Assembly (NCBI GenBank): GCA_002914845.1
Contig: JXTC01000080.1
Location: 222,160 to 286,159, forward strand
Reading direction: 5' to 3'
DNA: 64,000 bases
DNA from: Trema orientale
Taxonomy: Eukaryota > Streptophyta > Magnoliopsida > Rosales > Cannabaceae
Shown piece by piece: positions 48,501 to 59,881 of the stretch. The notes below the pieces were generated by a model. The model was not told the DNA's origin, ran no database searches, and saw only the letters and a program-made list of their open reading frames with translations. Both the position numbers and the translations under genes were made by a program. Within the stretch, counting starts at the first letter, position 1, and each line of letters begins with the position of its first letter.

Positions 48501-50474
48501 AACTCTACCTACTTGATGTTGAGTACGGCTTTATTGTACAAGAATGTTTTCATTCATTGTAAGCTACGTAATTCAGGGTATAAAGGTGCACCTTCAGAAG
48601 ATGATGGGGTAATGGCTCAAAGCTTATGTGATAAGTTAGTTTTGTTTTATGAAGTAACTGAGTTGTTTTCAGGAAAAAAATACCCTACTGCTAATCTCTT
48701 TTTCCCAAAAATTTGTGATATTAAGATGATCATTGACTCTTGGATGACATCTGAAGAACTATTTATAAGAGATATGGCTACTAAGATGATGACCAAGTTT
48801 CAAAAGTACTGGAAAGAAATCCATGGTGTTATGGCCATTGCGACAATTTTGGATCCTAGATATAAATTCAAACTAATTGAGCATTTTTTTCCTCTCATAG
48901 ATGGCGAACAATCTGAGAATAAAGTTGAAAAGATTCGTAAGCTATGTTATGATCTACTGAATGAGTACGAACTTTTTCATCCTATTGTGAACGAGAGAGG
49001 TTTACATTTGAGTCATTTATCAGTCTCTTCATCACAGGATCCCCAATTAGCAACTTATAAAGACACCCTTTCTGGTTATGACATATATGTTGGTACCATA
49101 GCTTGTATTATGAATGTGAAGTCAGAGCTAGATATTTATTTGGAGGCCTAGGGATGGTGACTACTTTGACATATATTATTATTAGAATGTAACAGGGCCC
49201 AAGTATCCTATATTGAATAGGATTGCTAGAGACATTTTTGCCATTCCTGTTAGCACTGTTGCTTCAGAATCTATATTTAGCACTGGAGGTAGATATGTGA
49301 GTCCTCACCGAGCAAGACTTCATCCATCTACATTGTAGGCATTGATTTGTACTCAAAATTAGTTGTGGAATAACAAGCAAGGTAGACATAGTTTTCAAAT
49401 TTTTTAAATATGTTTCCTTAATCTTGTCATGATATTTTACTAAAAATCTTGTGTTGGTTTGCTTTATAGCAATGGCTGAAATTCTCACATTGAATCATAA
49501 AGATACGGATGTAGATCCATCATTAGTAGGTCTAGTTAGTTACTTTATTTATATTTACGTCAATGTTTCGTTTTATTTTTTTGTCACAGGAGCCATATGC
49601 AGTTGAGCTAGAAGATTAGGAGTCACATGTGATTGAGCTAGAAGATCAAGAGAAAATTATAGTTGTATTATGTTAGATTTCTGTCAATGTTGCATTATGT
49701 AGGTTTATGCTATTACTTTTTCAGTTGAAATTGTTTGCACACTTTTTATAGGCCTAGCCTTTTGATGTTGAAAGCCTCACAAATGTTATGAATTTTTTGA
49801 CATTACATCACCCAAAAACAAAAAGTGAGATGAAAAGAAAATGAACCTAACACATAACATAAGTTGCATTTTAATTTTTTTTTTACCTTCTACTTTGCGC
49901 AAGCATGAATTAGTCGTTTTTCTTGTTCTTTGCGCACAATATATGACTTAAAACAAAGGGATTTTCATGAAAGACAAATACTTTCGATTATGCAACCTCT
50001 TTGTGATTACATGCGATTAATCAAATATATTTTTACAGCTTAAATTTTCCAAAATTTTAGATTAGTGTTTAAATGGTATACGAGTATAAAACTTAAAATC
50101 GTCTAATACACAAAAAATTATCAGGGTCTAGTTTTCAATCTAACTTCCAAAATATACTTCAGAGCACCATTTAGCTGAAGTTACTTTTTAGAAACTTGAC
50201 ATTTTGGGATGTTCAAATTTAACATTGAAGGAACAACTCTTAATTAATGGATTGAAGAATGTAAATTTTCTTCAAGTTAGTTAAAAAAATTATTATTTTT
50301 CTAAAAAAAAAAAAGAAAACAGGGTAGCGGGGCGGGTGGGGCGACCCGCTGCCCCGCCCCGCTCCACACCTATTCAGGGCGGGGCGGGGCGAAACCGAAA
50401 GCGGGGCGGGGCGAAACCGAAAGCGGGGCGGGGCAAGCCCATACCCACATTGCCTCGCCCCATTTACAATCCTA
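45598..50474 (+). mobile_element. hAT transposon (Ac-like), 4877 bp, inactivated
   Basis: Ends TAGGAATATCAAAAATCC and (reverse complement of the right end) TAGGATTGTAAATGGGGCGA. Both are followed by dense GGGGCGGGG-type sub-terminal repeats (45615-45730 and 50325-50460). The exact 8-bp target duplication AGTACGAG lies at 45590-45597 and 50475-50482. It carries a broken transposase on the plus strand and is inserted in the Mutator-like element. Confidence 0.94.
47405..49390 (+). pseudogene. hAT transposase (zinc finger BED type), inactivated
   Basis: Product of the hAT element: a DNA transposase of the DAYSLEEPER/RICESLEEPER group. It starts MSTTQKVTGSCDSG at 47405 and reaches a stop after 29 codons. 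A BED finger remnant follows (LWEHFKRQKINGV to LNDHRD, about 47570-47697), with lost zinc ligands and another stop. The core reads open from 47900 to 48481 (ITITTDMWTANNQQKGHMT, MRCCAHILNLIVKDGL) and then shifts frame near 48470 into the following 'LDCVTRWNSTYLML' block, open to 49151. The C-terminal dimerisation block (GPKYPILNRIARDIFAIPVS, then ASESIFSTGG) ends in stops near 49338. At least three stops and one or two frameshifts, so the element cannot move by itself. Confidence 0.92.
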
Positions 50475-50714
50475 AGTACGAGTGGGAGTGAAGACATTAG
50501 GAAAAAAATGACAAAGAAATATATATGTGTATTCACAGACCATAGTGCACCTAAAAAGCAGATCTTTGCAACATAACATATTTGGAAATTTGAATGTTTC
50601 TGTCTCCAAAAGGAGCTAAAATTGTCAGAAATTTGGTCTAAATAAGTCATTTTGAAAAATCGGTTTAACAAAGTACAAATGTATCAAAAATGGGCTATTT
50701 GCGTCAATTTCCCT

Positions 50715-51411
50715 AATTGCAGGCTTTTTCTGGCTTTGGGCAAACAATGCATCAACAATTCTACAAACAACACAAGACTACAATAGGTATAAATATGAGT
50801 GGACAACGACGACTTTCCATAGTAAGACCACCTTTTTCTTAGTTGGATGCGAGTGGATCTTGAGGACCCTTCTACTGGTATGAACCAGCATCTCAAGCTT
50901 GATGGCTATGGCCGTTCATCTTTTTTCACGGGGCCTTTTTTTTCTCTTAACAGAAAATAAGCAATATATTTTAGGTTTATAAACAGGGTTCTACTATAGT
51001 TTTTCTCAAAATTATAAATGTTGCAAGAAAATCATTTTTTTCGGGGACCAAATGACTTTTTTATTTCCACTTTTCAGCACCAAATTATATTAGTTGACAT
51101 AACATAAACATTATTACTACTGGCCATTACGGTCATAAAATTTACTATAAATCTTTAAAGTGACATTTGGAAAATAGTCATAAAAAAGTCCAGTTTGGCC
51201 CAAATAGCATCTACCCACGTCCAAATCCAGCCCAATTATAGACCCAAACAGAGCACGCTTCATCTCACTTTTGCTCCCCCACGAGCAATGCCCGTCGTAT
51301 TTCCCCGATACACTGTCCATAGTCCATACAATTCGACCCATCTCTCTCTCTCTCTCTGGAAAACCCTCTGCGCATTCTCTCTCTCTCTCCCTCTAGAACT
51401 CAGTGTCTCTA
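50715..51411 (+). promoter_or_regulatory. upstream region and leader of NAA50
   Basis: CT-rich stretches at 51340-51395 just before the ATG are typical of plant 5' leaders. 50715-51190 holds no recognised gene. The transcription start is not visible. Confidence 0.4.
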
Positions 51412-53433
51412 ATGGGGGCTGGGCGTGAAGTCCAAATCTCGCTCGATGCAGTAAGGGACAAGAACCTAATGCAGCTAAAGAAGCTCAACACCGCTCTCTT
51501 CCCTGTTCGCTACAACGACAAATACTACGCCGACGCTCTGGCTTCCGGCGATTTCACCAAGCTAGGTTCGGTTTCGCTTCTGGGTCTTACTTATTTTCCC
51601 ATTTATTTCTATGGATTTCCCTTGTTTTCACCATATTTTTTATGCCATTTCCCTGAAACTTTGAAGAAAATTGGATGAGTTTGCTTTGGTTTGGAATTGT
51701 GATAGTCTGTAATGTTGCGTGTAATGCCTCATTCTGTATTGGGTTACCAGCCTTTGTTAATTTTGGGCATTCTCAGTATTGTTCTTAATGCTTCGCTATC
51801 TTCTTTTTTATTTTATATATATATATATATGAAGTTTTTTATTCAATGCTCGTTTCATGGTTGTCATTGTCGTTTTTGGTTTCTACCTTTGTAAAAGATT
51901 AAGCTGCTGAATTTAAAAAAGTATGGTTTATGCATAATATAATGTCGGATTCATTGTTTTGCCTAGTCGGTTTCGCTTTTCAAACCGTGTTGTTAATTCA
52001 TTAGTGAGAAATAATTGGCTAGAGAAGATTTTTCTCACCCCCTTAAAAAGGGTAAATAAATTCCTTGTTAGTAGCTTGTCATGTACATTGGCTACCAGTC
52101 TAGTAATTGTCATGTCACTGTTATGGTACTTTCGGTTTTATGTCAAAATCTTATGCTTCATGTTAATATTCTCAACATCCAAATGAAGTTACCTGTTTGA
52201 TGCTAGAAGTTTGATGGAAGTAAAAATCTTAGTGACTTTAGGTTATACAAAATATGTTTTGAACTTCTTTTGAATACTTGTTTCTGGAAGCTTTTACTTT
52301 TATTGGCATTATCCATTCCCGTACTGAGTTTTCTCTTTGTATTCATATTAATTTCAGCTTTATCTAAGTGTGTATTGAGCATTAGAAAATGGTTATTCAT
52401 AACAAATTGTAGAAGTATCCTGTAGTCGCCGTTCCTTTCTACAAGGGTTTTCTTTTGTTTGCAAATCTTGGTCCTTTGGGTGAGCTTTCATATTCTTATT
52501 GATCCATTTCCATTTCCAATTCAAATGGTCTGTTTTTCTTTAAAATATCATGGAGTTGCTGTTTCTAAAGAAATTTTCTTTATTTGGAAGCTGTTCTAAC
52601 CCATTTCCAGTTTGAATGATATGTATTTCTTTAAGTTATCATGTACTAGTGCTTTGTCAGAGGAAATTTTTTTTAAATCTTCCAACCTTCCTCTGTGTGC
52701 AGTCTCTACAATTCTACTAATCTATTTCCAGTTCGAACAATGTGTGTTTCTTACGGTAATATTCCTGTTTGTTGGAAAACTATTTTCCCTTTCTCTTATT
52801 CAGCATATTACAGCGATATATGTGTTGGTTCAATTGCCTGTCGGCTTGAGAAGAAGGAAGCCGGTGCTGTCCATGTTTACATAATGACATTGGGTGTTTT
52901 AGCACCATATCGTGGGCTAGGGATTGGTAAGAAAACTACTTTTCTAGTTTTCTTTCGTTTTATGTAATTTCTGTATCTGTTTTGTTTGATAAACCACAAA
53001 ACCATGTCTCCATTACTATATAGTGAAAACGCACGTGCCCTCTGTGTTAGCTTAGTTTTGTAGGCTTTACAAATTGTAAAGTAGAAGAATGGCTGCGTAG
53101 ATATTTGATGAAAATTGTAAACAGGTTGTGAAAGAAGAAAAATCGCATTTATTGGCTAGAATGATTTGTTTCAAAATGATGGGAGTTCTTGATCTAAATT
53201 TTGGGATTTTTGCAGGTACAAAGCTATTGAATCATGTTCTTGACCTCTGCTCCAAGCAAAACATATCTGAAGTTTATTTGCATGTGCAGACAAATAATGA
53301 AGATGCCATAAACTTCTATAAGAAATTTGGTTTCGAAATCACGGAAACTATTCAGAACTACTATACAAACATTACCCCACCAGACTGCTACGTTCTTACC
53401 AATCATATCACCCAAACTCAAACCAAGAAATAA
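51412..53433 (+). CDS. NAA50: N-alpha-acetyltransferase 50 (NAA50)
   Basis: GNAT-fold acetyltransferase, catalytic subunit of NatE, which acetylates N-terminal Met of Met-Leu-type nascent proteins and associates with NatA at the ribosome. Three exons, 51412-51565, 52804-52926 and 53216-53433, join in frame to 164 aa, the length I recall for Arabidopsis NAA50 (At5g11340). Visible features: FPVRYNDKYY (residues 30-39), the substrate-pocket loop; VYIMTLGVLAPYRGLGIG with the acetyl-CoA loop R88-G93; YLHVQTNN with His115; and NFYKKFGFEI (125-134). Tyr77 and His115 correspond to the Tyr and His that act as general bases in human NAA50. Donor and acceptor sites are GT/AG, with donors GTTCGG and GTAAGA. 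No damage is seen. Confidence 0.97.
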
Positions 53434-54180
53434 TGTATTTTTTCTTCTTTCAGATGGGGGTCAACTCGCTTACTTCATACTCCCTGGGTTATACTGGTTC
53501 TCATTAGCAAATTTTTTGAGGTTATATAAACATGCCAATTGCATCTATTGGTAGGCTGAGTTATTTAGCATTTCTTCTGACTTTTTATTGATGAGATTAG
53601 CCTTGTTTCTTTTTCTCTTTGTTAAATTTCCATTTTGTTGGACCAAATAATGTTCTTTGTGTTCCTTCTGTTAAGCAAACAAACATTCTAGAATTTGCTG
53701 ATTGGCTGTGTTACTGTGTTGCTTTTAGTAGGAATGATCCCAAAGGTTGCATATTGAACACGGAATACTTGTTACATTGGAGGGTCTAATGTACTTCTGT
53801 GGTTTAAGCTACCAAAGGAATGATGCAAGAATTGCCATCTGAAGTTTTTAAACTGCATATTGATGTAATGCCAGGGCTCTTTCAGTGTGTGGTTTGAGTT
53901 TTTACAGAAATAGTACTCTTTTAATTGGAATTTAAAATATAAAAAAAAAAAAAAGGTCATGACTCAAGCACTGAGCTGCAGCAAAAAGTGTACTGCTCGC
54001 AAAAAGACAGCCAACTGGAATACATGCTGTCGCGTACAATCTTACAATTTTGGCCGAAAAAAAGAGAAGCAAAAAATAGATACAGATCTCCAAAAAAAGA
54101 ATAAAAGTCGGGCAACATTTTAGATCTAAGCAAGATAAGGAAAGAAGTGTTGCTATTCCTGTCTATAGACTGAATATAGA
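53434..54180. other. 3' flank of NAA50, no gene seen
   Basis: Contains the likely 3' UTR and an A run at 53940-53954. No coding signal. Confidence 0.5.
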
Positions 54181-54189
54181 AAGTTTTTT

Positions 54190-54870
54190 CTGTAAAATCC
54201 CTACACGTCTCCCCTCAGAAACAACGCTGCTCGGTGTACTTAGCAGCTTAAATGAACTCGTTATACTTAGCAGCTTTAATGTCCTAACTACAGCACTAGT
54301 CCAGTCCAAAACATCCAAAACATTAATAGTTACAGGTAGAAAAAAATTGCAAAACTCGCTATCGTCACCATTTTTTTTTTTTTTTTTTTGCTACACATTT
54401 TGAGTATTTGTTCGAATAAGGTTAGACCCATTTTCTTTTTTGCTACACATTTTGAGTATTTGTTGGAATAAGGTTGTTGGAATAAGGTTAGACCCAGCTT
54501 GGGACATTTTCATATAACAGAGAATCATAACTTAGTATAGGTTCAATCTAAAATAAACCAAAAATTATACTCACAATGAGCCGGATCAAGCTGGGTCTAA
54601 CCTACCTCCAACAAATTCCCAAAATGTGGATACCTCCAACAAATTCCCAAAATGTGGAAGGGACGCTAAGTATGAGCCCAGAAGAGAGCGAGTTTTGTGA
54701 AATTGGTGAAAGTAACTCAACCACCATATTTTTCTGTAAAACATGGAAGCATTGATGTTTTGGATTGGACTAGTGCTATGATTAGGACGTTCAAGCTGCT
54801 ACGAGTTCATTTAGTTAATGATAGTCTGAGGGGAGATGTTTCCCTAGCTTCTATTAATTTACAAGGTATG
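54190..54870. mobile_element. large foldback element (imperfect palindrome)
   Basis: The left half (about 54190-54500) and right half (about 54580-54870) are inverted copies. The left, reverse-complemented, gives 'gttttggactggactagtgc' and the right reads 'gttttggattggactagtgc'. The inner arms share 'aggttagacccagctt' and its inverse. An extra tandem copy of the 'ctacacattttgagtatttg' unit is in the left arm (54391 and 54443). No target duplication resolved. Non-coding; lies between the tails of NAA50 and the next gene. Confidence 0.75.
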
Positions 54871-54985
54871 TATTGGAAGGCATCACAAGAACTTATTTAT
54901 TGGTTTATGTACAAGTTGCATACTTTCTGAGGTTTCGGTGAGAAACCACCGTTATACAAAAAGAACAAAACAACAGATACTTTGT

Positions 54986-56825
54986 TCAATAGGCCAAACC
55001 ACCTGCAAAGGCATCTCCATCGTTAAGTAGACTCTCTGTCAGCCAATAACCATCCCATGAACCACCAACCCTCTGCAGTAGCAGAAAACAGATAAATGAT
55101 CAACATGAAAATTTGATAATTTAGATATTACAAAATGGCTAAGCCTAATTAGGCTTACAAAACCGAAATTACACAATTGAGATTCGAGATTATTGAATGA
55201 TCAGGAGGTTACTAATTGCAGATCAGTAGTTGCCCTCGTTGAATGGTCTTTCCTTTTGGGCTACACAGATGCATTACTAAGAATCACTTCCTTGGTTTGA
55301 TCTACGGTATGTCCTTTTTCCTTAATTATTTTCACCCATAACTTAAGGCCACGTTTACTAATCCGTATAGGGAATGAGTGGAAAGGGAATAAAGGGGAAT
55401 AAGAAACAACCCAACGCTTATGATCGCCTACATGTGTAACTTATTGGTATCTTCTCCATTATGGATCAGTCAACATGCCCTAAAAGTATTTGCATTGGGT
55501 TCAATAAAATGATTGAGACTTTTGGATAAGCAAAATGTAAAATCACTGTAGTTATTGAACCCAGCCATTTTAAGCACCGTCATAAACAAAATGTAAAATC
55601 ACCAAACCTGAACCATGGTGAACTGGAAAATTTCTTCTTCCTCTGGGCGACTTCCACGTATCCAAATCCGCTGCTTGAACCGGTTCTGGTAAACAATTCA
55701 GAAATCCAAAATAGCCGAGTAGAAAGAGGGAAAGAACTTAAAGAAAGGACTCAGAGACTCACAGGCATTTCAAACACGCACACCAAACTGAAAGTCATAC
55801 CTCCTCAACAAATAAACTACTCAAGATCTTTCTCTCCTTGTGACCTAGCAGTACTCGGTAGGTGGAATGGTGAAAAATCCTCCTAAATCGTTCAAACTGC
55901 AGTGACAACACAAGCAATAAAACAATACACTAAGTATTTAGCTACCTATTTTGTTCATTCGACTTTAGAAACTTGAGGTTTACTAACCTGCCCCAAATCA
56001 AAAAATGGCCCAAAATAGGTGGACCTCTCAAAAGGATCAAACCCAGCAAACTGTCATGGAAACCAAAACAAATATTAGTTTATAAGGCTACCTATAGCTC
56101 CTGAAACAATCTAAACCATATATAACCAACAGATGTGCATATGTATATATATATACACAAAATCAAAGATACCCATGATCCAAAAATAAGAAAAATACCC
56201 TGTACATAACCTCAATGCCATAATCTTGACGGGGTTGATCATTGTACTTCAGAGCATCAAGCTGACATTGAACAGCTTCTTCTGCACTAAACTATAGCAG
56301 AAACCAGGTAGATTGGTATGCTTTGCAAATTGCTATAGAGACAAACACCATGAACTAGAAGAACTACTACTATAACAAAGTTTGGTTGCTCATTTTGCAT
56401 AATCAGAATAGTAATTACACTTAATCTTGGGCCAAAGGGTCTTTTTCTCCGAGACTCAAGCCTGCAAAAACCCATTAAAACCAACTGCTTAATCACAATC
56501 ATACATGCCAAACACATCCTTATTCTAAACTCAAACGACACACGATATAGTACTTGACATGACTAGCATCATCCTATAATGAATTAGTCCCCATGAATTC
56601 AAAAATTGAAAGCTTCAATGGAAAAGGGGGGTGAGAAGAAGCGAACCAGTCTTCTGAGAGGAAATCAGGAACGTCAGCAGAAGCTCTGAAGCGAAAGCTG
56701 AGTGAAGAAGAAGAAGAAGAAGAAGAGGTTGCAGGTGGTCTGTAACTGTAGTCTCCATTGAATTGTTTGGTTTTGGAGAAGAGAGATAGGGTTTGGGGTG
56801 ATGATAGAGATGAGCAAAACGACAT
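54986..56825 (-). CDS. conserved plastid-type protein of unknown function
   Basis: Seven exons joined in phase with GT/AG ends (5' to 3'): 56825-56647, 56461-56419, 56291-56199, 56050-55988, 55896-55801, 55685-55608, 55072-54986; 212 aa. The first 48 residues are Ser/Thr-rich with few acidic residues (MSFCSSLSSPQTLSLFSKTK, a run of eight Ser at 34-41, then SFRFRASA), which fits a chloroplast transit peptide. The mature part starts near 'ADVPDFLSEDW' and contains ESRRKRPFGPRL, QLDALKYNDQP, GIEVMYRFAGFDPFERS, TYRVLLGHKERKILSS and GSWDGYWLTESLLND. The order 'xQLDAL..ND..' then a late 'GSWDGYWL' resembles DUF4864 (NTF2-like) proteins; I hold that only loosely. No known catalytic motif. It diverges from the monooxygenase gene. 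Conserved exon phases and an intact frame show it is a real gene. Confidence 0.85.
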
Positions 56826-58225
56826 CGTTTAGTAACTGAACCTTGAGATTGAGAGAAATCTCCAGGCTCCTCTGCTCTGTTTTCTGGGTGAAGCGAGGAG
56901 AAGAGAGAAGAATGGTCAAAGGGTAGTTAAGGCTGAAGTCCCTGATTTCGTACTGACCATTTGATGGAAAGAAAAAGAGTAATATCGGACGACCAAGAAT
57001 GATTGGGATGATGTATTCTTTAGCAACCCATTATTAAGAAAAATTCATTATTTTGTAGTTTTGTTTTGCATGTTTGTTTTTTTAGCTTTAATTTAATGAA
57101 ATTTATAAATTAACATGTCGTAGAAAGATACTTATTGTCGTTTGTCAACTTTTTGAGATCATTGGGGTTAGTATTCTATGCTATGCTTTCTTTCCTTTGG
57201 TTTATTCCAAATGTTTTTCCTTTCCCTATCATGTTATTGCTTTTAGATGGTTGCCTTTTTTTTTTTTTCTAAATTCTATTGATGTCATTTTATGTTTCGA
57301 TTTTTCATACAGTTGTCACTTTGTTGTTGCTTGTTAGTGACTTAATGTCATTTGTGGAAATATGTCGTTAATACTGTTATTTTCCCAGCTTGTTTCTCTC
57401 TTTTTTCTTTTTTTTTTTTTTTTGAGTAAAAGGATGTAATTCAATTCAAATCATCCAAAATGGAAATAGCAATAAATAAAGAATAATAATCCACCCAGAC
57501 AGAATCACATAGACTAATAAAATCATAACTAGCGAAAATGTGGACCATCCTATTCCCTCGATTAGAAATATAATGGCAAATATCACAATTAGCAGAAAAC
57601 AGAAGTATCTTGACATTAAAATAAGGAAGAACGTTTGCTGCAAAGGGAGAAGAGGAAAGAAGACACTGAATCACTTTGAGAGCGTCACATTCAACAATGT
57701 CTAACATAGATTCCAAACTGAATAGCTAACTGAAGACCTTCCCTAATAGCAAACAATTCCCCATCGTCCACCGAGACCGAGCCCAACAACATTTCTGTTG
57801 TTTCTCTCTTCTTTTTATTTCCAGATTGTTTTCGTTATTCTAGTTAATGTTCGGTAGCTTTTTAAATGGTAATGTGTCAAACCAGTTAATGTCGTTTATT
57901 GCTTATCTTGTCGTTTTAGCAAAATATGGTCTAATACGTTATTTTCTTATGAACACACTATTTGATTTGTATTCTTCAGCTAACGTATACAAATCATTTT
58001 GTGATTTTACGTATCATTTCATGTGGTAGCAACAGCCACTTCTCTTGTGGCCCTTAATCATCCTCTTTGTCTTCTTGTTGCCACCATTTTTTTTTTTCTG
58101 TTTTTTCATAATATAATAAATAAACCAAAAAAAAAGAAAAAACAAACACAAATTCTACAGAGTTGTGGAAATAACGACATATTTCCCAAAAAGCTGAGAA
58201 AAGGAGGATAGAAAGTGTGGAAGAG
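56826..58225. other. region between two divergent genes
   Basis: Holds the leaders and promoters of the 212-aa gene (left) and the monooxygenase (right), plus the LINE insertion at 57403-57797. 57060-57390 is similar to 61700-61990 and belongs to the segmental duplication. Confidence 0.5.
57403..57797 (-). mobile_element. 5'-truncated LINE fragment with poly(A)
   Basis: On the minus strand this 395-bp piece reads ELFAIREGLQLAIQFGIESM, then VECDALKVIQ, then 'NRGNRMVHIFASYD', the RNase H-like domain at the end of plant LINE proteins, and finishes with a poly(A) tail (T run at 57403-57423). It is flanked by an exact 13-bp target duplication TTGTTTCTCTCTT (57390-57402 and 57798-57810). Only the 3' end of the element is present, so it is a dead-on-arrival copy. 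Confidence 0.88.
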
Positions 58226-59881
58226 ATGAGTCAACAGAAAAGGCCCAAGGCGGTAATAGTGGGAGGAAGCATAGCAGGGGTGTCCTGCGCACACACGCTC
58301 ATCTCAGCAGGCTGGGACGTGGTTGTGCTTGAGAAAGCCTACGAACCCCCGACTGGAAGCCCAACCGGGGCTGGTCTAGGACTCGACCCTCTGGCTCAGC
58401 GCCTCATTCAGAGCTGGATTAAACAACCCCAGCTTCTCCACGACTCCACTCTACCCCTCACAATTGATCAGGTCAAACTCTAGCTTTGGCACCTTAGTTT
58501 AGACTTCTTCATTTTGTGTGAGAAACAAACAATAATAACTTGTCTTATGAACTTTATTGGGTTTACTTTTTCAATGTTGATGTAGAACCAAGTAACGAAT
58601 AGTGAAAAAAAGGTAAGCTGGACTCTGACAAGAGATGAAGAGTTCAATTTCAGAGCAGCATATTGGGCTGACCTCCACGGGCTTCTATACAAAGCCCTTT
58701 CACCTCACATATTCCTTTGGGGTCACCTTTTGCTCTCTTTCTCCGTCTCTAGTGACAAAAAATCTGTGAAAGTCAAGGCCAAAGTGCTTCAAACTGGGGA
58801 GACCATTGAAATAGTTGGGGATTTGCTTGTTGCAGCTGATGGGTGTCTCTCTTCAATCCGTGGGAGTTTTCTCCCTGACCTTAAATTGAGGTTAGTCCAT
58901 CAATCAAAACCCCATTAAGAATCAAAAGGAAGTGTAGCTTAACCCAAAAAAGTGTGTACTAAATTTAGCATTTTGACGTTGTAGCATTCTAAACTTAGCA
59001 TTGGAGCACTCTTTAGCACTCAAGATGATCTTATGTATGCATTTGTAATATGAGAACTCCTTTTGTAGGTATTCTGGGTATTGTGCATGGAGAGGGGTTC
59101 TTGATTTTTCAGGGAACGAGCATTCAGAGACCATCAGGGGCATTCGAGAAGCGTACCCTGAACTGGGCAAGTGCTTGTACTTTGACTTGGCTCCGGGTAC
59201 TCACACAGTGATATACGAACTCCTCAAGAAAAAACTCAATTGGGTTTGGTACATAAACCAACCAGAACCCCAATTGAAGGTAATCACTATTCACTAGTCA
59301 CACCATGTGATCATGAACCCTTTATTTTTTTTTCGTCCAAAAGGATTGTATTGTGCAGCTGACTAATACTTGTGGAATGTAAAATTTTACAGGGAAGCTC
59401 CATGACCATGAAAGTAAGCAATGACATGATTCAGAAGATGCACCAAGAAGCAGAGAAGACCTGGGGTCCTGCTTTGGTGAGAGTAATTCAAGAGACGAAA
59501 GAGCCCTTTGTGAATGTGATATATGACAGTGATCCTTTAGAACGACTCTTTTGGGACAATGTAGTGTTAGTTGGAGATGCGGCTCACCCCACCACTCCTC
59601 ACGGGTTGAGAAGCACCAACATGTCGCTGCTGGATGCGGCGGTCTTAGGCAGTTGTCTTGACAAATGGGGAGGAGACAAGTTGGAATTGGCTCTTCAGGA
59701 ATACCAGTCCATTCGTTTACCTGTTGTTTCAAAACAAGTCTCGCATTCTAGGCGAATGGGGCGCTTAAAACAGGGCTTGGTTCTTGAAGACCGATTGCCT
59801 TTTGATCCAAAGGCTGCTTCTTCTGAGGATTGTGACGAGCTGCAACAGAAGAACATGCCTTTCTTTGCTGGTCGGCAATGA
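58226..59881 (+). CDS. FAD-dependent monooxygenase (PHBH-like)
   Basis: Flavoprotein hydroxylase of the p-hydroxybenzoate hydroxylase/UbiH fold, expected to use NAD(P)H and O2; substrate unknown. Four exons: 58226-58471, 58586-58890, 59069-59279 and 59393-59881, all in phase, 416 aa. FAD-binding features: VIVGGSIAGVSCAHTL with Glu36 ending the second strand (residues 11-37), the 'DG' motif VAADGCLSSIRG (Asp167-Gly168), and 'GD' motif LVGDAAHPTTPHG (Gly315-Asp316). The start is the first ATG after an in-frame GTG. I believe the closest Arabidopsis gene is At5g11330. Compared with the right-hand copy the last exon lacks 47 bp after 'PFFAG', which changes the final residues to RQ-stop. Whether this is the ancestral end is unclear. 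All core motifs are present, so it is probably active. Confidence 0.9.

Larger units (their letters stand above)
42948..50713. mobile_element. Mutator-like element (MULE), split by a hAT insertion
   Basis: Inverted ends of about 95 bp. The left end (42948-43042) begins GGGAAATTGATGCAAATCGG and the reverse complement of the right end (50620-50713) begins GGGAAATTGACGCAAATAGC. Both continue with 'CCATTTTTGA' and 'TTTTTCAAAATGA'. Removing the hAT element and its extra target copy leaves about 2.9 kb. It holds tandemly repeated blocks and, on the minus strand, a remnant of a Mutator-type transposase C-terminus. No matching 9-bp target duplication is visible, so the insertion is old or the flanks were rearranged. 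Confidence 0.82.

Noticed and set aside
50240-50671. Minus-strand frame of 143 codons
   Set aside because: It runs through GGGGCGGGG repeats of the hAT end and the end of the Mutator-like element; no protein likeness.
42948-50713. A 9-bp target duplication for the Mutator-like element
   Set aside because: The flanks ('agtaagggata' on the left, 'taattgcagg' on the right) do not match well enough to claim one.
54697-54930. Plus-strand frame of 77 codons after NAA50
   Set aside because: It lies in the right arm of the foldback element and has an inverted partner at 54190-54375.
58217-58225. Earlier start of the monooxygenase at 58217
   Set aside because: That codon is GTG. The ATG at 58226 is the first proper start and precedes the FAD-binding fold directly.
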